A DNA stretch of 51,467 bases from Flavobacterium sp. (GCF_030146175.1 NZ_JASLCE010000086.1:1-51467), one strand, 5' to 3'; shown: positions 16,152 through 25,206, numbered from the stretch's first letter. Numbers and translations are program-made. Notes: generated by a model not told the origin, from the letters alone.

Positions 16152-17309
16152 ATGAAACTAGCACATAAACAAATCGCCATCATAGGTGGTGGTCCCGGAG
16201 GACTAACATTAGCCCGACTGTTACAACTTCAGGGCGCAAACGTCACCGTATACGAACGCGATTATAATCAGGAAGCCCGTTTACAGGGTTCTCCTTTAGA
16301 TTTACACGAAGGATCGGGTCTTGCAGCCGTATACAAAGCCGGTTTATTCGAGGCCTTTAAACAGAATTTCCGCCCCGGAGCCGACAAAAAGCTAATCATG
16401 AACGAAAAGGCCGAAATCGCCTATAGTGATCACGATGCCAAACCGGAAGAAAACTTTGGTCATGCCCATTTCCGACCGGAGATCGACCGCGGTCCGCTGC
16501 GCAACATGCTTTTGGATTCTTTACAACCGGGAACCGTGATCTGGGATCGTCATTTTATCCGAATGGAAAAACAACACCAAGGTTGGCTATTGTATTTTAA
16601 CAATGGTGCGACTGCCTATGCCGATCTTGTTGTTGCCGGTGATGGTGCCAATTCGAAAATACGTCCGTACCTTACGGATATCAAGGCTTTTTACTCCGGT
16701 ATTACCATGGTGGAATTTACGATTCCAAATGCCGAAAAAGCGGTTCCGACTATACATGCTTTACTAAATGATGGCAAAATCATGGCTTTTGGAAAAGAAA
16801 AATGCCTGCTAATGGGGATGAAAGGCAATGGTGAATTAACCTTTTACGCCAGTTTTAAAGTTCCGGAAAACTGGACGACCACCAATGGTTTGGATTATTC
16901 CGATACGGCACAATTACAGGAATGGTTTCAAACGGAATATATCGGATGGGACTCCAAATGGAACGAACTGTTTGAAAGTCCCGCTACGGTTATCCCGCGT
17001 CCTATTTATTGTATGCCTTTGGATCAGACCTGGGAAGCGCAATCCAATCTGACGCTTCTTGGCGATGCGGCTCATGTCATGCCACCTTTTGCCGGTGAAG
17101 GTGCCAATATGGCGATGCTCGATGCGCTGGAATTAAGCGAATGCCTAACTTCAAATGAATACGACAGCATACAGGAAGCGATAGCCGCCTATGAAACCAA
17201 TATGCGGAAAAGAGCCGCCAAAGCCGCTCAGGAATCCCTTGAAAACGGTGAACATATGCATTCTGATAAAGCATTAACCACTATGTTGGAATTATTTAAT
17301 AGTCATTAA
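16152..17309 (+). CDS. FAD-dependent monooxygenase, Tet(X)-like
   Basis: A 385-residue flavoprotein. Residues 9-37 form the dinucleotide-binding fold IAIIGGGPGGLTLARLLQLQ with YERD at its end. A mid-protein VVAGDGANSKIR is the DG motif. GDAAHVMPPFAGEGANMAM near 300 is the second FAD motif. Overall layout and phrases such as EARLQGSPLDLHEGSG and TVIWDR resemble Tet(X), the tetracycline-degrading enzyme of Bacteroidota. From memory, residues matching the Tet(X) drug contacts (Gln192, Arg213, His234) look changed here (Thr, Lys, Thr), so another aromatic or polyketide substrate is more likely. An AraC regulator precedes it. Confidence 0.85.
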   Translation: MKLAHKQIAIIGGGPGGLTLARLLQLQGANVTVYERDYNQEARLQGSPLDLHEGSGLAAVYKAGLFEAFKQNFRPGADKKLIMNEKAEIAYSDHDAKPEENFGHAHFRPEIDRGPLRNMLLDSLQPGTVIWDRHFIRMEKQHQGWLLYFNNGATAYADLVVAGDGANSKIRPYLTDIKAFYSGITMVEFTIPNAEKAVPTIHALLNDGKIMAFGKEKCLLMGMKGNGELTFYASFKVPENWTTTNGLDYSDTAQLQEWFQTEYIGWDSKWNELFESPATVIPRPIYCMPLDQTWEAQSNLTLLGDAAHVMPPFAGEGANMAMLDALELSECLTSNEYDSIQEAIAAYETNMRKRAAKAAQESLENGEHMHSDKALTTMLELFNSH

Positions 17310-17320
17310 TGTTTGGAAAA

Positions 17321-17368
17321 GTAAAAGCAGGACAAATTTGGACTTTAGCCGGTTTTTCCTGTTTTTAC
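17321..17368 (+). terminator. hairpin after the monooxygenase gene
   Basis: GTAAAAGCAGGA pairs with TCCTGTTTTTAC (one G-T wobble) around a 24-base loop, starting 12 bases after the stop. The 3' arm carries the T-run. A weak terminator is likely. Confidence 0.4.
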
Positions 17369-17390
17369 CTGATAAACGCCAGCGAAACTA

Positions 17391-17421
17391 TTGCTCGCCC
17401 CTTTTAAAATCGGTATATTTA
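17391..17421 (+). promoter_or_regulatory. promoter of the 70-residue / membrane protein pair
   Basis: TTG, 20 bases, then TATATTTA (one mismatch to TAnnTTTG). It lies 23 bases before the ATG at 17445. The upstream in-frame TTG at 17391 is itself the -33 element, which favours the later ATG. Confidence 0.5.
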
Positions 17422-17444
17422 CAATTATAAAAACACAAAGCGAT

Positions 17445-17657
17445 ATGGATTTTTTCAAAAATATATGCAAATGGTTTGGTAATAACAAAGACTCCGATAT
17501 TGAAAAAGTTACGGTTACTTCTTCCGGTGCCTTTTATATGAAAAGTGAAGATTTATTTAATGATGATACAGAAGCTTTAGCGCTATTGGATAAATTAGAT
17601 AAAGCTGTAAAAATTTATAAAAGTGACAATAGAAAATATTGTTGTCATTCGGATTAA
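17445..17657 (+). CDS. small hypothetical protein
   Basis: A 70-residue soluble protein starting MDFFKNICKWFGNNKDSD, with a helical, charged middle and CCHSD at the C-terminus. I do not recognise it. Its stop overlaps the start of the following membrane-protein gene (TAATG), so both are made together and probably work together. A promoter lies just upstream. Confidence 0.65.
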   Translation: MDFFKNICKWFGNNKDSDIEKVTVTSSGAFYMKSEDLFNDDTEALALLDKLDKAVKIYKSDNRKYCCHSD

Positions 17658-18475
17658 TGCCACGCCTTGATTTAATCATTTTACCCTTAATTGCAGGATA
17701 TATATTCCTTTGTACTTTTAATTTAACAAAATACTATAACATTAGAGTTGACAAACAGCGTTTAATTTTTAATTCACTGATAAGCAGTATTATTCTAACA
17801 ATTACTGCATTTTTATTTGATTATATCATTTTACAAAACCATTATTCTTTCACCTCGCTTCAATCATTTCCACAATGCCGAAAGGATATCAGTGAATTCA
17901 TCGATAATGTTCTTGGGAAAAACAATATTGTATTCGGATTAAAACATTTCATCTTAATTTTTCTGGTGTCCTATCCTTTAGGAAAATTTCTAAATATTAT
18001 TTTTCATCGAAAATATGCTTTTGCTTATTCTATTCGGAAATGGGGAAATCAATTGGATCGAATATTTTGGTTTTCACTTACCGCAAAAAAAGATGAAAAC
18101 AAACTTTTGACAATTACCTCAAAAAGCAACGAAGTTTATATCGGATATGTAACTAAAATTTCAGAACCTTTAGGTGAAAGTCATATTCGAATGATCCCAA
18201 ACTTTAGTGGCTATCGGAATAAAGATAATTTAAGAATCGATATTACAATAAAATATACCGACATCATTAAAGAGTATATCAAGAGTAATCGAAAAAAGGA
18301 AATTGATGAAAAATTAGGTATAATCATACCCGTGAATGAAATTCTGATTGTTTCAAAATTTGATAGTGACATCTTCGGTCGCTTTAACAATTCGGAAAAT
18401 GACAAAAACAATCTTACTTTATCTCAAAAATTATATAAAGGTTTCGAAAGTTTTTTTAAAGAATTGTCCCGATGA
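17657..18475 (+). CDS. hypothetical membrane protein with C-terminal cytoplasmic domain
   Basis: I start this at the ATG at 17657 ([19 protein letters not shown]), coupled by TAATG to the 70-residue gene, rather than at 17639. It has about 272 residues and three transmembrane segments (about 5-25, 38-60 and 95-120). A soluble domain of 150 residues follows, containing [12 protein letters not shown] and [12 protein letters not shown], which has the look of a small beta-barrel. The layout recalls DUF6338-type proteins, but I cannot confirm this. Confidence 0.65.
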   Translation: MPRLDLIILPLIAGYIFLCTFNLTKYYNIRVDKQRLIFNSLISSIILTITAFLFDYIILQNHYSFTSLQSFPQCRKDISEFIDNVLGKNNIVFGLKHFILIFLVSYPLGKFLNIIFHRKYAFAYSIRKWGNQLDRIFWFSLTAKKDENKLLTITSKSNEVYIGYVTKISEPLGESHIRMIPNFSGYRNKDNLRIDITIKYTDIIKEYIKSNRKKEIDEKLGIIIPVNEILIVSKFDSDIFGRFNNSENDKNNLTLSQKLYKGFESFFKELSR

Positions 18476-18513
18476 AGTCCGATATTTACAAACGCAATAA
18501 AAAAACTACTCAA

Positions 18514-18864
18514 ATGGATAATTCAAGAGTATACAAAATGGCATTTGCGAGTGTTTATCCGCATTATATCCAGAAAGCAGAGAGAAAAGGTCGTACAAAA
18601 GACGAAGTCGATACAATTATATTCTGGCTTACCGGATATGATCCGCAAAGTTTACAACAGCTTCTCGACAACAAAACCGATTTTGAAACCTTCTTTGCAC
18701 AAGCCCCGCTTTTAAATCCGAATGTTTCCAAAATTACCGGTGTGATCTGTGGTTACCGTGTCGAAACTATTGAAGATCCGCTGATGCAGAAAGTTCGTTA
18801 TCTCGACAAACTAATTGACGAGCTCGCCAAAGGAAAAGCAATGGAGAAAATTTTACGAAACTAA
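18514..18864 (+). CDS. DUF2200 domain protein
   Basis: I start at the ATG at 18514 ([20 protein letters not shown]), where homology to DUF2200 begins, rather than at 18472, which would overlap the previous gene. It has 116 residues. The conserved blocks [43 protein letters not shown] and [19 protein letters not shown] cover the whole protein. It is a compact cytoplasmic protein of unknown function, common in many bacteria. Confidence 0.85.
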   Translation: MDNSRVYKMAFASVYPHYIQKAERKGRTKDEVDTIIFWLTGYDPQSLQQLLDNKTDFETFFAQAPLLNPNVSKITGVICGYRVETIEDPLMQKVRYLDKLIDELAKGKAMEKILRN

Positions 18865-18874
18865 GACACCGCTA

Positions 18875-20305
18875 TTAAATACTGTTTTTAACCATAGTGC
18901 CCAGTTTTTTTAAATCGTTTTCAACGCGATCGGTCCATTCCATCGCATAATTGAGGCGCATACAATTGTTATACTGATTGTATTGGGAAAACATTCTTCC
19001 CGGTGCAAAATTCATTTTTTGCTTTAAAGCCTGTTCGTACAAATCTTCCGTACAAATCCGTTTGTCCAGTTCCAACCAAAGCATAAAACCGCCTTTTGGC
19101 TGCGAAATTTTAGTATTATCCGGAAAATACGTTTCAACCGCACGTTGAATCTGCAGATAATTGGCATACAATTTTTGTCGGAAGGTTCTCAAATGATGAT
19201 CATATCTTCCGTGTTCCAAAAAATGCGCGATAACATCCGGAAACAATGAAGGAGAACAAACCGTTTGTCCGATTTTCTGGCGAATAATTTTATCTTTAAA
19301 CTGTCCCGGTGCTACCCATCCGACCCGATAACCCGGTGCCATTGTTTTGGAAACCGAACCGCACCACATTACCAATCCGGCTTCGTCGTAGTATTTACAA
19401 GGCTTGGGACGTTCCGCTCCGAAAAAGAGATTGCCATAGATATCATCCTCAATCAACGGTACATTATAGTGGGTGATCAATCGAACCAGTTCTTTTTTAT
19501 TTTCATCCGGCATCTGGAATCCCATCGGATTATTAAAGTTGGTCACAAAACAACAGGCGGCTACCTGTGGCAGGATTTCTTTTAACGCATCGAGATCGAC
19601 CCCCAAAACCGGATGTGTTGGTACTTCGATCGCCCGTAAGCCCAAAAGCTGAATCGCCCGAAGCACTCCAAAATAGGCCGGCGTTTCGATCGCCACAGCA
19701 TCGCCCGGTTTGGTAACCGCCATCAGTCCATTATAAATCGCGTTGATCGCACCGGAAGTAATCACCAGATCCTCTTCGGTAATTTTGCCTTCCAATACCA
19801 ATGCCCATTTTGCAATTTCCCGACGCAAATGTTCGCTTCCCTGAACGGGTTCGTAGGATGTCGCACTATCGTCCCGGTCTTTTACCGCTTTGATAATTGC
19901 CTTGTTTAGTTTTGCCAGCGGAAGGAAATTCTTTCCCGGAATACCCAGAGCAAACTGTGTTACGTCTTCATTGGCTATCGTTCCGAAAACTTTGTCGACT
20001 AAATCCTGAGCGGTTTCTTTCTTTTCCGTAGCTTTAATTCGGGTGACACTCGGTAATGCCAGTTTTCGCTGCGACGTCTGACTCACAAAGTAGCCCGATT
20101 TGGGTCTTGGTTCGATCAATGAATGACTTTCCAACTCCAGATAGGCCAGTTTAACCGTATTAATGCTTACATTATACAGCTTTTGCGCACTTCGGATTGA
20201 CGGTAATTTATCACCTTGTTGTAAGGTTTCACTTTGAATCTGTTCGGCTATGGTTCTGGCTATTTTTTGGTACAACGCTTCTGTTTTCATCGGACTACTT
20301 TTCAC
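18875..20305 (-). CDS. MocR/PdxR-type regulator (GntR wHTH fused to aminotransferase fold)
   Basis: A 476-residue protein; an ATG at 20290 (MKTEALYQKIA) is the alternative start. Residues about 10-80 are a GntR winged helix (QGDKLPSIRSAQKLYNVSINTV, SLIEPRPKSGYFV). From about 110 a fold-type I aminotransferase domain follows, with FNNPMGFQMP, EDDIYGNLFF and the PLP lysine in GSVSKTMAPGYRVGW. Such proteins usually act as PLP- or amine-responsive regulators (PdxR, GabR). A 126-residue gene lies 19 bases upstream. A direct repeat before that gene (20747-20789) is a plausible binding site. Confidence 0.85.
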   Translation of the reverse strand: MKSSPMKTEALYQKIARTIAEQIQSETLQQGDKLPSIRSAQKLYNVSINTVKLAYLELESHSLIEPRPKSGYFVSQTSQRKLALPSVTRIKATEKKETAQDLVDKVFGTIANEDVTQFALGIPGKNFLPLAKLNKAIIKAVKDRDDSATSYEPVQGSEHLRREIAKWALVLEGKITEEDLVITSGAINAIYNGLMAVTKPGDAVAIETPAYFGVLRAIQLLGLRAIEVPTHPVLGVDLDALKEILPQVAACCFVTNFNNPMGFQMPDENKKELVRLITHYNVPLIEDDIYGNLFFGAERPKPCKYYDEAGLVMWCGSVSKTMAPGYRVGWVAPGQFKDKIIRQKIGQTVCSPSLFPDVIAHFLEHGRYDHHLRTFRQKLYANYLQIQRAVETYFPDNTKISQPKGGFMLWLELDKRICTEDLYEQALKQKMNFAPGRMFSQYNQYNNCMRLNYAMEWTDRVENDLKKLGTMVKNSI

Positions 20306-20324
20306 AAATGTATTGTTAAACTCT

Positions 20325-20705
20325 TTAATTACAGCTATAATCCAGCCAGTTTAAAAGGCATAAAATGCCCGATTGTAACGAAGCGGCATCTTTAAAAGCA
20401 ACTCTTTTTTCCAGAAATTCCATGGCAACCTGCTGTTCCCATTCTGTTTGTATTTTCGGATTTTCGGAAGATTTCTGATATATTTTATATCCTATTTCTC
20501 CATTTTCATTTACGATCAGACTGGCAAAAGCAATTGGCTTGGTATTATTTTTCAGTTGTAAAAACGGAATTCCGAACGACGTTCCAACCGACGTATCCTG
20601 TGGCCGGCCGTTCCATTCATTAAAGGAATCTTTTAATTGTCTTATATCCGTGGCATATACTTCCGCTATACTCCACGCTGCTTTGTCGGTAACGATACGG
20701 TTCAT
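20325..20705 (-). CDS. hypothetical protein upstream of MocR regulator
   Basis: A 126-residue soluble protein starting MNRIVTDKAAWSIAEVYATD. I do not recognise the family. It is first in a two-gene minus-strand operon with the MocR-type regulator, so it may be the regulator's target or partner. A -7 element (20725-20732) and an 11/13 direct repeat lie upstream. Confidence 0.7.
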   Translation of the reverse strand: MNRIVTDKAAWSIAEVYATDIRQLKDSFNEWNGRPQDTSVGTSFGIPFLQLKNNTKPIAFASLIVNENGEIGYKIYQKSSENPKIQTEWEQQVAMEFLEKRVAFKDAASLQSGILCLLNWLDYSCN

Positions 20706-20724
20706 AACATTTGATTTACTAAGA

Positions 20725-20732
20725 CAAAGCTA
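20725..20732 (-). promoter_or_regulatory. -7 element of the MocR operon
   Basis: On the minus strand TAGCTTTG matches TAnnTTTG, 19 bases before the ATG at 20705. No TTG is found at normal spacing. Confidence 0.4.
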
Positions 20733-20746
20733 TAAAGGCACTACCA

Positions 20747-20789
20747 ATAGTTACAGATACAGAAAAACTTATTTTTATAGACACAGATA
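20747..20789. promoter_or_regulatory. direct repeat, candidate MocR operator
   Basis: ATAGTTACAGATA (20747-20759) and ATAGACACAGATA (20777-20789) match at 11 of 13 positions and are spaced exactly 30 bases, about three helical turns. They lie just upstream of the operon's -7 element. MocR-type regulators such as GabR bind spaced direct repeats. Confidence 0.45.
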
Positions 20790-20814
20790 GTCTGCAGCCG
20801 TTTGTTTTAGACGA

Positions 20815-21711
20815 CTATTGCTTTTGGCGTTTAGTATTCGCGACAATTAATTCAGTCACAACAGTATAGCATTCCGGTGGAATGGCATGTCCCATTCCTT
20901 CTATCAACTCAAGTTTGGCATCCGGAATAGAACGGACTAAATCCCTTGCGCATTCCGGATGAAAAATCGGATCTTCCGTACCGTGAATAATTTGTGTGGG
21001 TACCATTATTTTGTTTAAAATCGCTTCCTGATAACTCCAGGAACCCATGGCCAGCAATTGCCTTAAAACACTATTCCCGGGTTTGGAACGTTTTAATTCG
21101 GTTTCAATCATCTTGCGTTCCTGTTCTTCATCCAATGGAAAAGCAGTTCCTGCAATACGCTTTGCAAAAGTCAGTGCATGCGTAATATAGGCTTCGCGAT
21201 CTACGGATGCATCGACCGCCGGTTTTGTCATCATAGCCATAACATCCGGTGCGACCGGTGGCAAATTCGGATTTAAAGATGTTGACATAATGATGGTTAA
21301 CGACCGTACTCTTTCCGGATAATTGGCTCCCAGTAATTGCCCGATAATGCCGCCCATCGAGCGTCCTGCTATATGTGCTTTATCGATTTTCAGATGATCC
21401 AATAAGGCAATCACATCGGCTGCCATATCGTTTAACGAATACGGAGGCCCTTCCCTTTTCACTTTTTCAAACGCTTTTTCAAGATCACCGTCATAATCAT
21501 TTTTAGAATCGGGTTTATAAACGGAAGCGCCCGAATCCCGGTTATCCAAACGGATTACCTGAAACCCCTTTTGAACCAATAACTGGCAAAAAGCCTCGTC
21601 CCAACGAATTAACTGACTACCCAGACCGGGAATCAACACGATACTTTCCGGATTATTTTCGCCTAAAACGGTGTAACACAATTCGACATTATGTATTGAA
21701 ATTGTATGCAT
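20815..21711 (-). CDS. alpha/beta hydrolase
   Basis: A 298-residue cytoplasmic hydrolase. It shows the oxyanion region VLIPGLGSQLIRWD, the nucleophile elbow AGRSMGGIIGQ (Ser118), the acid in IHGTEDPIFHPE and the final His in GMGHAIPPE, a full Ser-Asp-His set. The layout fits an esterase, lactonase or haloperoxidase-like enzyme. It lies 46 bases after a MarR-type regulator gene on the same strand, so it is probably induced by a small-molecule ligand of that regulator. Substrate unknown. Confidence 0.85.
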   Translation of the reverse strand: MHTISIHNVELCYTVLGENNPESIVLIPGLGSQLIRWDEAFCQLLVQKGFQVIRLDNRDSGASVYKPDSKNDYDGDLEKAFEKVKREGPPYSLNDMAADVIALLDHLKIDKAHIAGRSMGGIIGQLLGANYPERVRSLTIIMSTSLNPNLPPVAPDVMAMMTKPAVDASVDREAYITHALTFAKRIAGTAFPLDEEQERKMIETELKRSKPGNSVLRQLLAMGSWSYQEAILNKIMVPTQIIHGTEDPIFHPECARDLVRSIPDAKLELIEGMGHAIPPECYTVVTELIVANTKRQKQ

Positions 21712-21757
21712 ATTAGTATAAACTTTTCTATCATTTTATTTTTTAGCTAAAACCCGA

Positions 21758-22180
21758 TTACAGATTCCCTCCCAGTTCGGCCAGCAACTCCGCCATCAAT
21801 TGTATGGATTTCCCTTTTTTAGCTGGTAGTAAAGAATTGGCAATTTGTTCGGCGGTTACTTTTGCTTCTTCGAATAGCTTTTCACCATTTTCGGTAATCA
21901 CGACATAACTCACCCGCGCATCCCTTTCGTTAACTTCCCGTCTCACCAATCCGATTTTTTCCAACGGAGCAAGCAAACGGGTTACACCGGAAGCCGTTAA
22001 TCCGATTCTTTCGGCCAGGTCAATTCGGCGCATCCGTTGTCTAGGTGCATTATATAGCACATAGAGTATCATAAAATCGCTAAACCCGATACCATGAACA
22101 CTCAGCGAATCGAATTTTCGGGATACGATCGATTGCACTTTAGCCATGTTAAGTAAGAAATTCAAATCTTCATTTATCAT
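21758..22180 (-). CDS. MarR-family transcriptional regulator
   Basis: A 140-residue protein with the MarR winged helix: MRRIDLAERIGLTASGVTRLLAPLEKIGLV, then the wing RREVNERDARVSYVVITENGEKLF. It begins the operon with the alpha/beta hydrolase. A palindrome at 22188-22205 and a promoter at 22216-22244 lie directly upstream and suggest autorepression. Confidence 0.9.
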   Translation of the reverse strand: MINEDLNFLLNMAKVQSIVSRKFDSLSVHGIGFSDFMILYVLYNAPRQRMRRIDLAERIGLTASGVTRLLAPLEKIGLVRREVNERDARVSYVVITENGEKLFEEAKVTAEQIANSLLPAKKGKSIQLMAELLAELGGNL

Positions 22181-22187
22181 TGAAATA

Positions 22188-22205
22188 TATTTGAGTTATC
22201 AAGTA
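22188..22205. promoter_or_regulatory. palindromic operator candidate for the MarR regulator
   Basis: TATTTGAGTTATCAAGTA is an inverted repeat (TATTTGA / TCAAGTA, one mismatch, 4-base centre) between the promoter and the MarR start codon, a usual place for a MarR autoregulatory site. Confidence 0.5.
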
Positions 22206-22215
22206 TTTATTTTTA

Positions 22216-22244
22216 CAAATGTATATTTTTTTTATGAATTACAA
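22216..22244 (-). promoter_or_regulatory. promoter of the MarR/hydrolase operon
   Basis: On the minus strand TTG, an 18-base spacer, then TACATTTG, a full match to the Bacteroidota pattern. It leaves a leader of about 30 bases to the ATG at 22180. Confidence 0.65.
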
Positions 22245-22623
22245 TTTTATTTATTACGTTCCCGATTGATATCCGAAAATAAAGTAAGCACCCTAAAAAA
22301 AATAAGGAAATTATCGTTTATAATGCTGTTATTTTTTAGCGCTTGTATCAAAATTGAAAGCTTAAAATTATTTCACAAGTAAGTGATATAAAGGCAACTA
22401 CCCTATAAAACAAATTATTTTTAAAGTTTTTTCCTACCCTAATAAATCCAATAAAGTAACATCACTCGACAAAAAAGAAGACTGTCGTCACAACTTCAAA
22501 AATTCGTATTACAATTTTTAGAAAAAAAATCTTATAATTTTTTACGCAAATTCACGCAATATAAAACACAAATAATTAACAAACAACAACTTACATATTA
22601 TAATTTATTTATTCTAAATTAAT

Positions 22624-22654
22624 TTGCCTATTCCGAGCTTGCCTTTTAATTTTG
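22624..22654 (+). promoter_or_regulatory. promoter of the siderophore-receptor operon
   Basis: TTG, 20 bases, then TAATTTTG, a full match to the Bacteroidota -33/-7 pattern, 34 bases before the ATG at 22689. Confidence 0.65.
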
Positions 22655-22688
22655 CAATAAAATTTAATGAATCTAAATAAATAGTCAG

Positions 22689-25064
22689 ATGAACAGACAA
22701 ATCCTAGTGTTATTATGGAGTCTATTTTCTCTAGTAACATTTGCCCAAAACAAAGGAACTATAAAAGGGGTTGTTCAAAATGAATCCGGAGTAGCACTTC
22801 CAAATGCCAGTATAAGCGTACTGAAAACCTCCATCGGAACGTCGACCAATTACGAAGGTCAGTACACCATTTCCAATCTGAATTACGGAACCTATACCCT
22901 ACGCGTAACTATGGTAGGCTATAAAAGAACCGAAACAAAAGTTACCCTAAACGCAGCACAAACCACACTACCCAACATCATTCTAAAAGAAGCCGTAAAC
23001 GAATTGGATGATGTTGTGATCAACGAGAAAAAAACAAACAAATTCACGAAACGAAGCAGTACAACCGTATCGAAAATGCCATTAAAAGATATCGAAAACC
23101 CGCAGGTTTATGTATCCATTCCGGCAGAATTATTAAAAGAACAGGTTGTGACCAACTTTAACGATGCGCTAAAAAACGCAACCGGTATCACCCGTTTATG
23201 GGAATCGACCGGGCGTGGTGGCGACGGTGCCGAATATTTTTCCATGCGTGGTTTTTCGGTACAACCAACCATGTTAAACGGTTTACCGTATATCAACAAT
23301 GGTAAAATTGATTTTTCAAATATCGAAAGTATTGAAGTGATCAAAGGACCATCCGGGACGTTATACGGAAGCAGTCTGATTTCCTATGGTGGTTTGATCA
23401 ATGTTGTAACCAAAAAACCATATGAAACCTTTGGAGGCGAATTGTCCTATCAGGCCGGAACCTACGGACTTAACCGTGTAACCGCCGATGTAAATACCCC
23501 ACTGGGTAAAAACAACGATGTCTTTTTACGTGTTAATGCCGCTTACCAAAACGGAGACACTTTCCAGGATTCCGGTTATAGCAAATCATTTTTTATCGCA
23601 CCATCGCTAACCTATAAAGCATCGGATCGCTTAACATTTATGATCAATACAGAATTTTTAAATTCGGAAGGATCGTATGCACCGATGTTGTTTCTAAATA
23701 GAAATTCACCACTTCCGTTTACCGACATTAAACTGTTTGACAAAAATTATAAAAATTCATTTACGTCAAACGCACTATCCATTAGCAATCCAAGCTTTAG
23801 TTTACAAGCTCAAATGCTATATAAACTATCGGATTCATGGACTTCACAAACGGCTATTTCCAGAAGTACAGCCAAATCTGATGGTTATTATTCCTATTTA
23901 TACAGCAGCGGAACAGACGATTCGTTTACCCGCTATATTACCAAAGCAAACGCACAAACCAATAGTACCGATATCCAGCAAAACTTTATTGGTGATTTTA
24001 AAATTGCCGGTTTACGCAACCGTATGGTCGTAGGTTTGGATTATTATAATGGTATTCAAAAAGACAACGGTGCCGGATGGGCCGCTTTGGGTGTGGTAAC
24101 CTTATCCAATAGCCAAGACACCGGAAACCTGACACAATTGGCTGCTGATACCGCATTAGCAACTACCGACTTTACACGATCGAATGCCGAAACCGAAACG
24201 TATGCCGCTTATATTTCGGATGTGATCAATATTACACCTGCCTTATCGGCTATGGGAAGTTTGCGTGTGGATCATTTTATAGGAGAAGTAGGAGACGAAA
24301 AGAAAGGACAAACCGCTTTTTCACCGAAATTCGGTTTATTATACCAACCGATTCAGGACAAATTATCCGTTTTTGCCAATTATATGAACGGATTTAAAAA
24401 CGTATTACCTCAAGCTATTACCAACTCGGTAACCAATGAGCGCGAAGGCTACCGTACTTTCGATCCGGAAAAAGCAAACCAATATGAGTTTGGTGTTAAA
24501 TCCAGCTTTTTCAACAATAAACTAAGTGCTACGGTAAGTTATTACAACATTACGGTGAGCAATATCGTAATGAATGTAGGTAATGGTCCTGCAACCTATA
24601 CACAGGGAGGCGAAATTAAAAGTAAAGGTCTTGAAGTGAGCGTGGTGGCCAATCCGGTAGAAGGATTAAACATTATTGCCGGTTTTAGCACCAACAATGC
24701 CGAAGTAACAAAAGACCTTGAAACATCAGGATATTTAGGATTGCGCCCGGAAAGTGCCGGTCCGGAAACAATGGTAAACCTTTGGGCTAATTATACGTTT
24801 ACCGAAGGTAGCATTAAAGGATTTGGTTTTGGTTTTGGTGGAAATTATGCCAGTGATCAAAAAACATTAAACCGTGCGGACATCGGAACTTTTGTTCTTC
24901 CGAGCTATACGGTAATTAACACGGCTTTATCCTATACTGCCGACCGATTCAATATCATTTTGAAGATGAATAATATTTCGAATGAAAAATATTATTCGGG
25001 ATGGTCTACCGTTAGTCCGCAAACATTGCGTTCAATTACGGCTGGATTAACCTATAAATTCTAA
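22689..25064 (+). CDS. TonB-dependent siderophore receptor
   Basis: A 791-residue outer-membrane receptor. It has a signal peptide (1-19), then a carboxypeptidase-regulatory-like domain (about 22-105: GTIKGVVQNESGVALPNASI, NYEGQYTISNL). A plug follows (about 130-245: ALKNATGITRLW, MRGFSVQPTMLNGLPY, IEVIKGPSGTLYGSS). The rest is the 22-strand barrel, ending in an aromatic C-terminus (LTYKF). The plug phrases match the FhuA/FpvA-type siderophore receptor subfamily. The next genes, DUF4198 and a PepSY membrane protein, are regular partners in iron uptake. Confidence 0.9.
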   Translation: MNRQILVLLWSLFSLVTFAQNKGTIKGVVQNESGVALPNASISVLKTSIGTSTNYEGQYTISNLNYGTYTLRVTMVGYKRTETKVTLNAAQTTLPNIILKEAVNELDDVVINEKKTNKFTKRSSTTVSKMPLKDIENPQVYVSIPAELLKEQVVTNFNDALKNATGITRLWESTGRGGDGAEYFSMRGFSVQPTMLNGLPYINNGKIDFSNIESIEVIKGPSGTLYGSSLISYGGLINVVTKKPYETFGGELSYQAGTYGLNRVTADVNTPLGKNNDVFLRVNAAYQNGDTFQDSGYSKSFFIAPSLTYKASDRLTFMINTEFLNSEGSYAPMLFLNRNSPLPFTDIKLFDKNYKNSFTSNALSISNPSFSLQAQMLYKLSDSWTSQTAISRSTAKSDGYYSYLYSSGTDDSFTRYITKANAQTNSTDIQQNFIGDFKIAGLRNRMVVGLDYYNGIQKDNGAGWAALGVVTLSNSQDTGNLTQLAADTALATTDFTRSNAETETYAAYISDVINITPALSAMGSLRVDHFIGEVGDEKKGQTAFSPKFGLLYQPIQDKLSVFANYMNGFKNVLPQAITNSVTNEREGYRTFDPEKANQYEFGVKSSFFNNKLSATVSYYNITVSNIVMNVGNGPATYTQGGEIKSKGLEVSVVANPVEGLNIIAGFSTNNAEVTKDLETSGYLGLRPESAGPETMVNLWANYTFTEGSIKGFGFGFGGNYASDQKTLNRADIGTFVLPSYTVINTALSYTADRFNIILKMNNISNEKYYSGWSTVSPQTLRSITAGLTYKF

Positions 25065-25112
25065 TTGATTTTAGTTAGTTATACAGGGTGTTTTTAAAAT
25101 GCCATATCCTAT

Positions 25113-25141
25113 AACCTGCCAGATTTCTGATTTGGCAGGTT
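25113..25141. terminator. hairpin between receptor and DUF4198 genes
   Basis: AACCTGCCA / TGGCAGGTT with wobble pairs extending the stem inward. It resembles the palindromes at 40607-40684 (CCTGnC...GnCAGG core) and may be a dispersed repeat acting as a partial terminator. Confidence 0.5.
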
Positions 25142-25206
25142 TCCCATAAAAAGAGCTACTCCTTGGAGTCGGCTCCTTTCTATTTTAACCGTTAAACTCG
25201 TATGTT

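Larger units (their letters stand above)
22181..22688. other. divergent intergenic region between marR-type gene and siderophore receptor
   Basis: A 508-base AT-rich region with a promoter at each end (22216-22244 minus; 22624-22654 plus). Similar AT-rich words, TTCTAAATTAA near 22612 and ATCTAAATAAA near 22671, flank the receptor promoter and might be Fur-type half sites. The middle holds no gene I can support. Confidence 0.45.

Noticed and set aside
16152..17309. Calling the monooxygenase a tetracycline resistance gene tet(X)
   Set aside because: Overall similarity is clear, but residues that contact the drug appear substituted; resistance cannot be claimed from sequence.
22600..22685. Firm Fur box upstream of the siderophore receptor
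   Set aside because: The TTCTAAAT and ATCTAAAT words are suggestive, but the region is so AT-rich that chance matches are expected.
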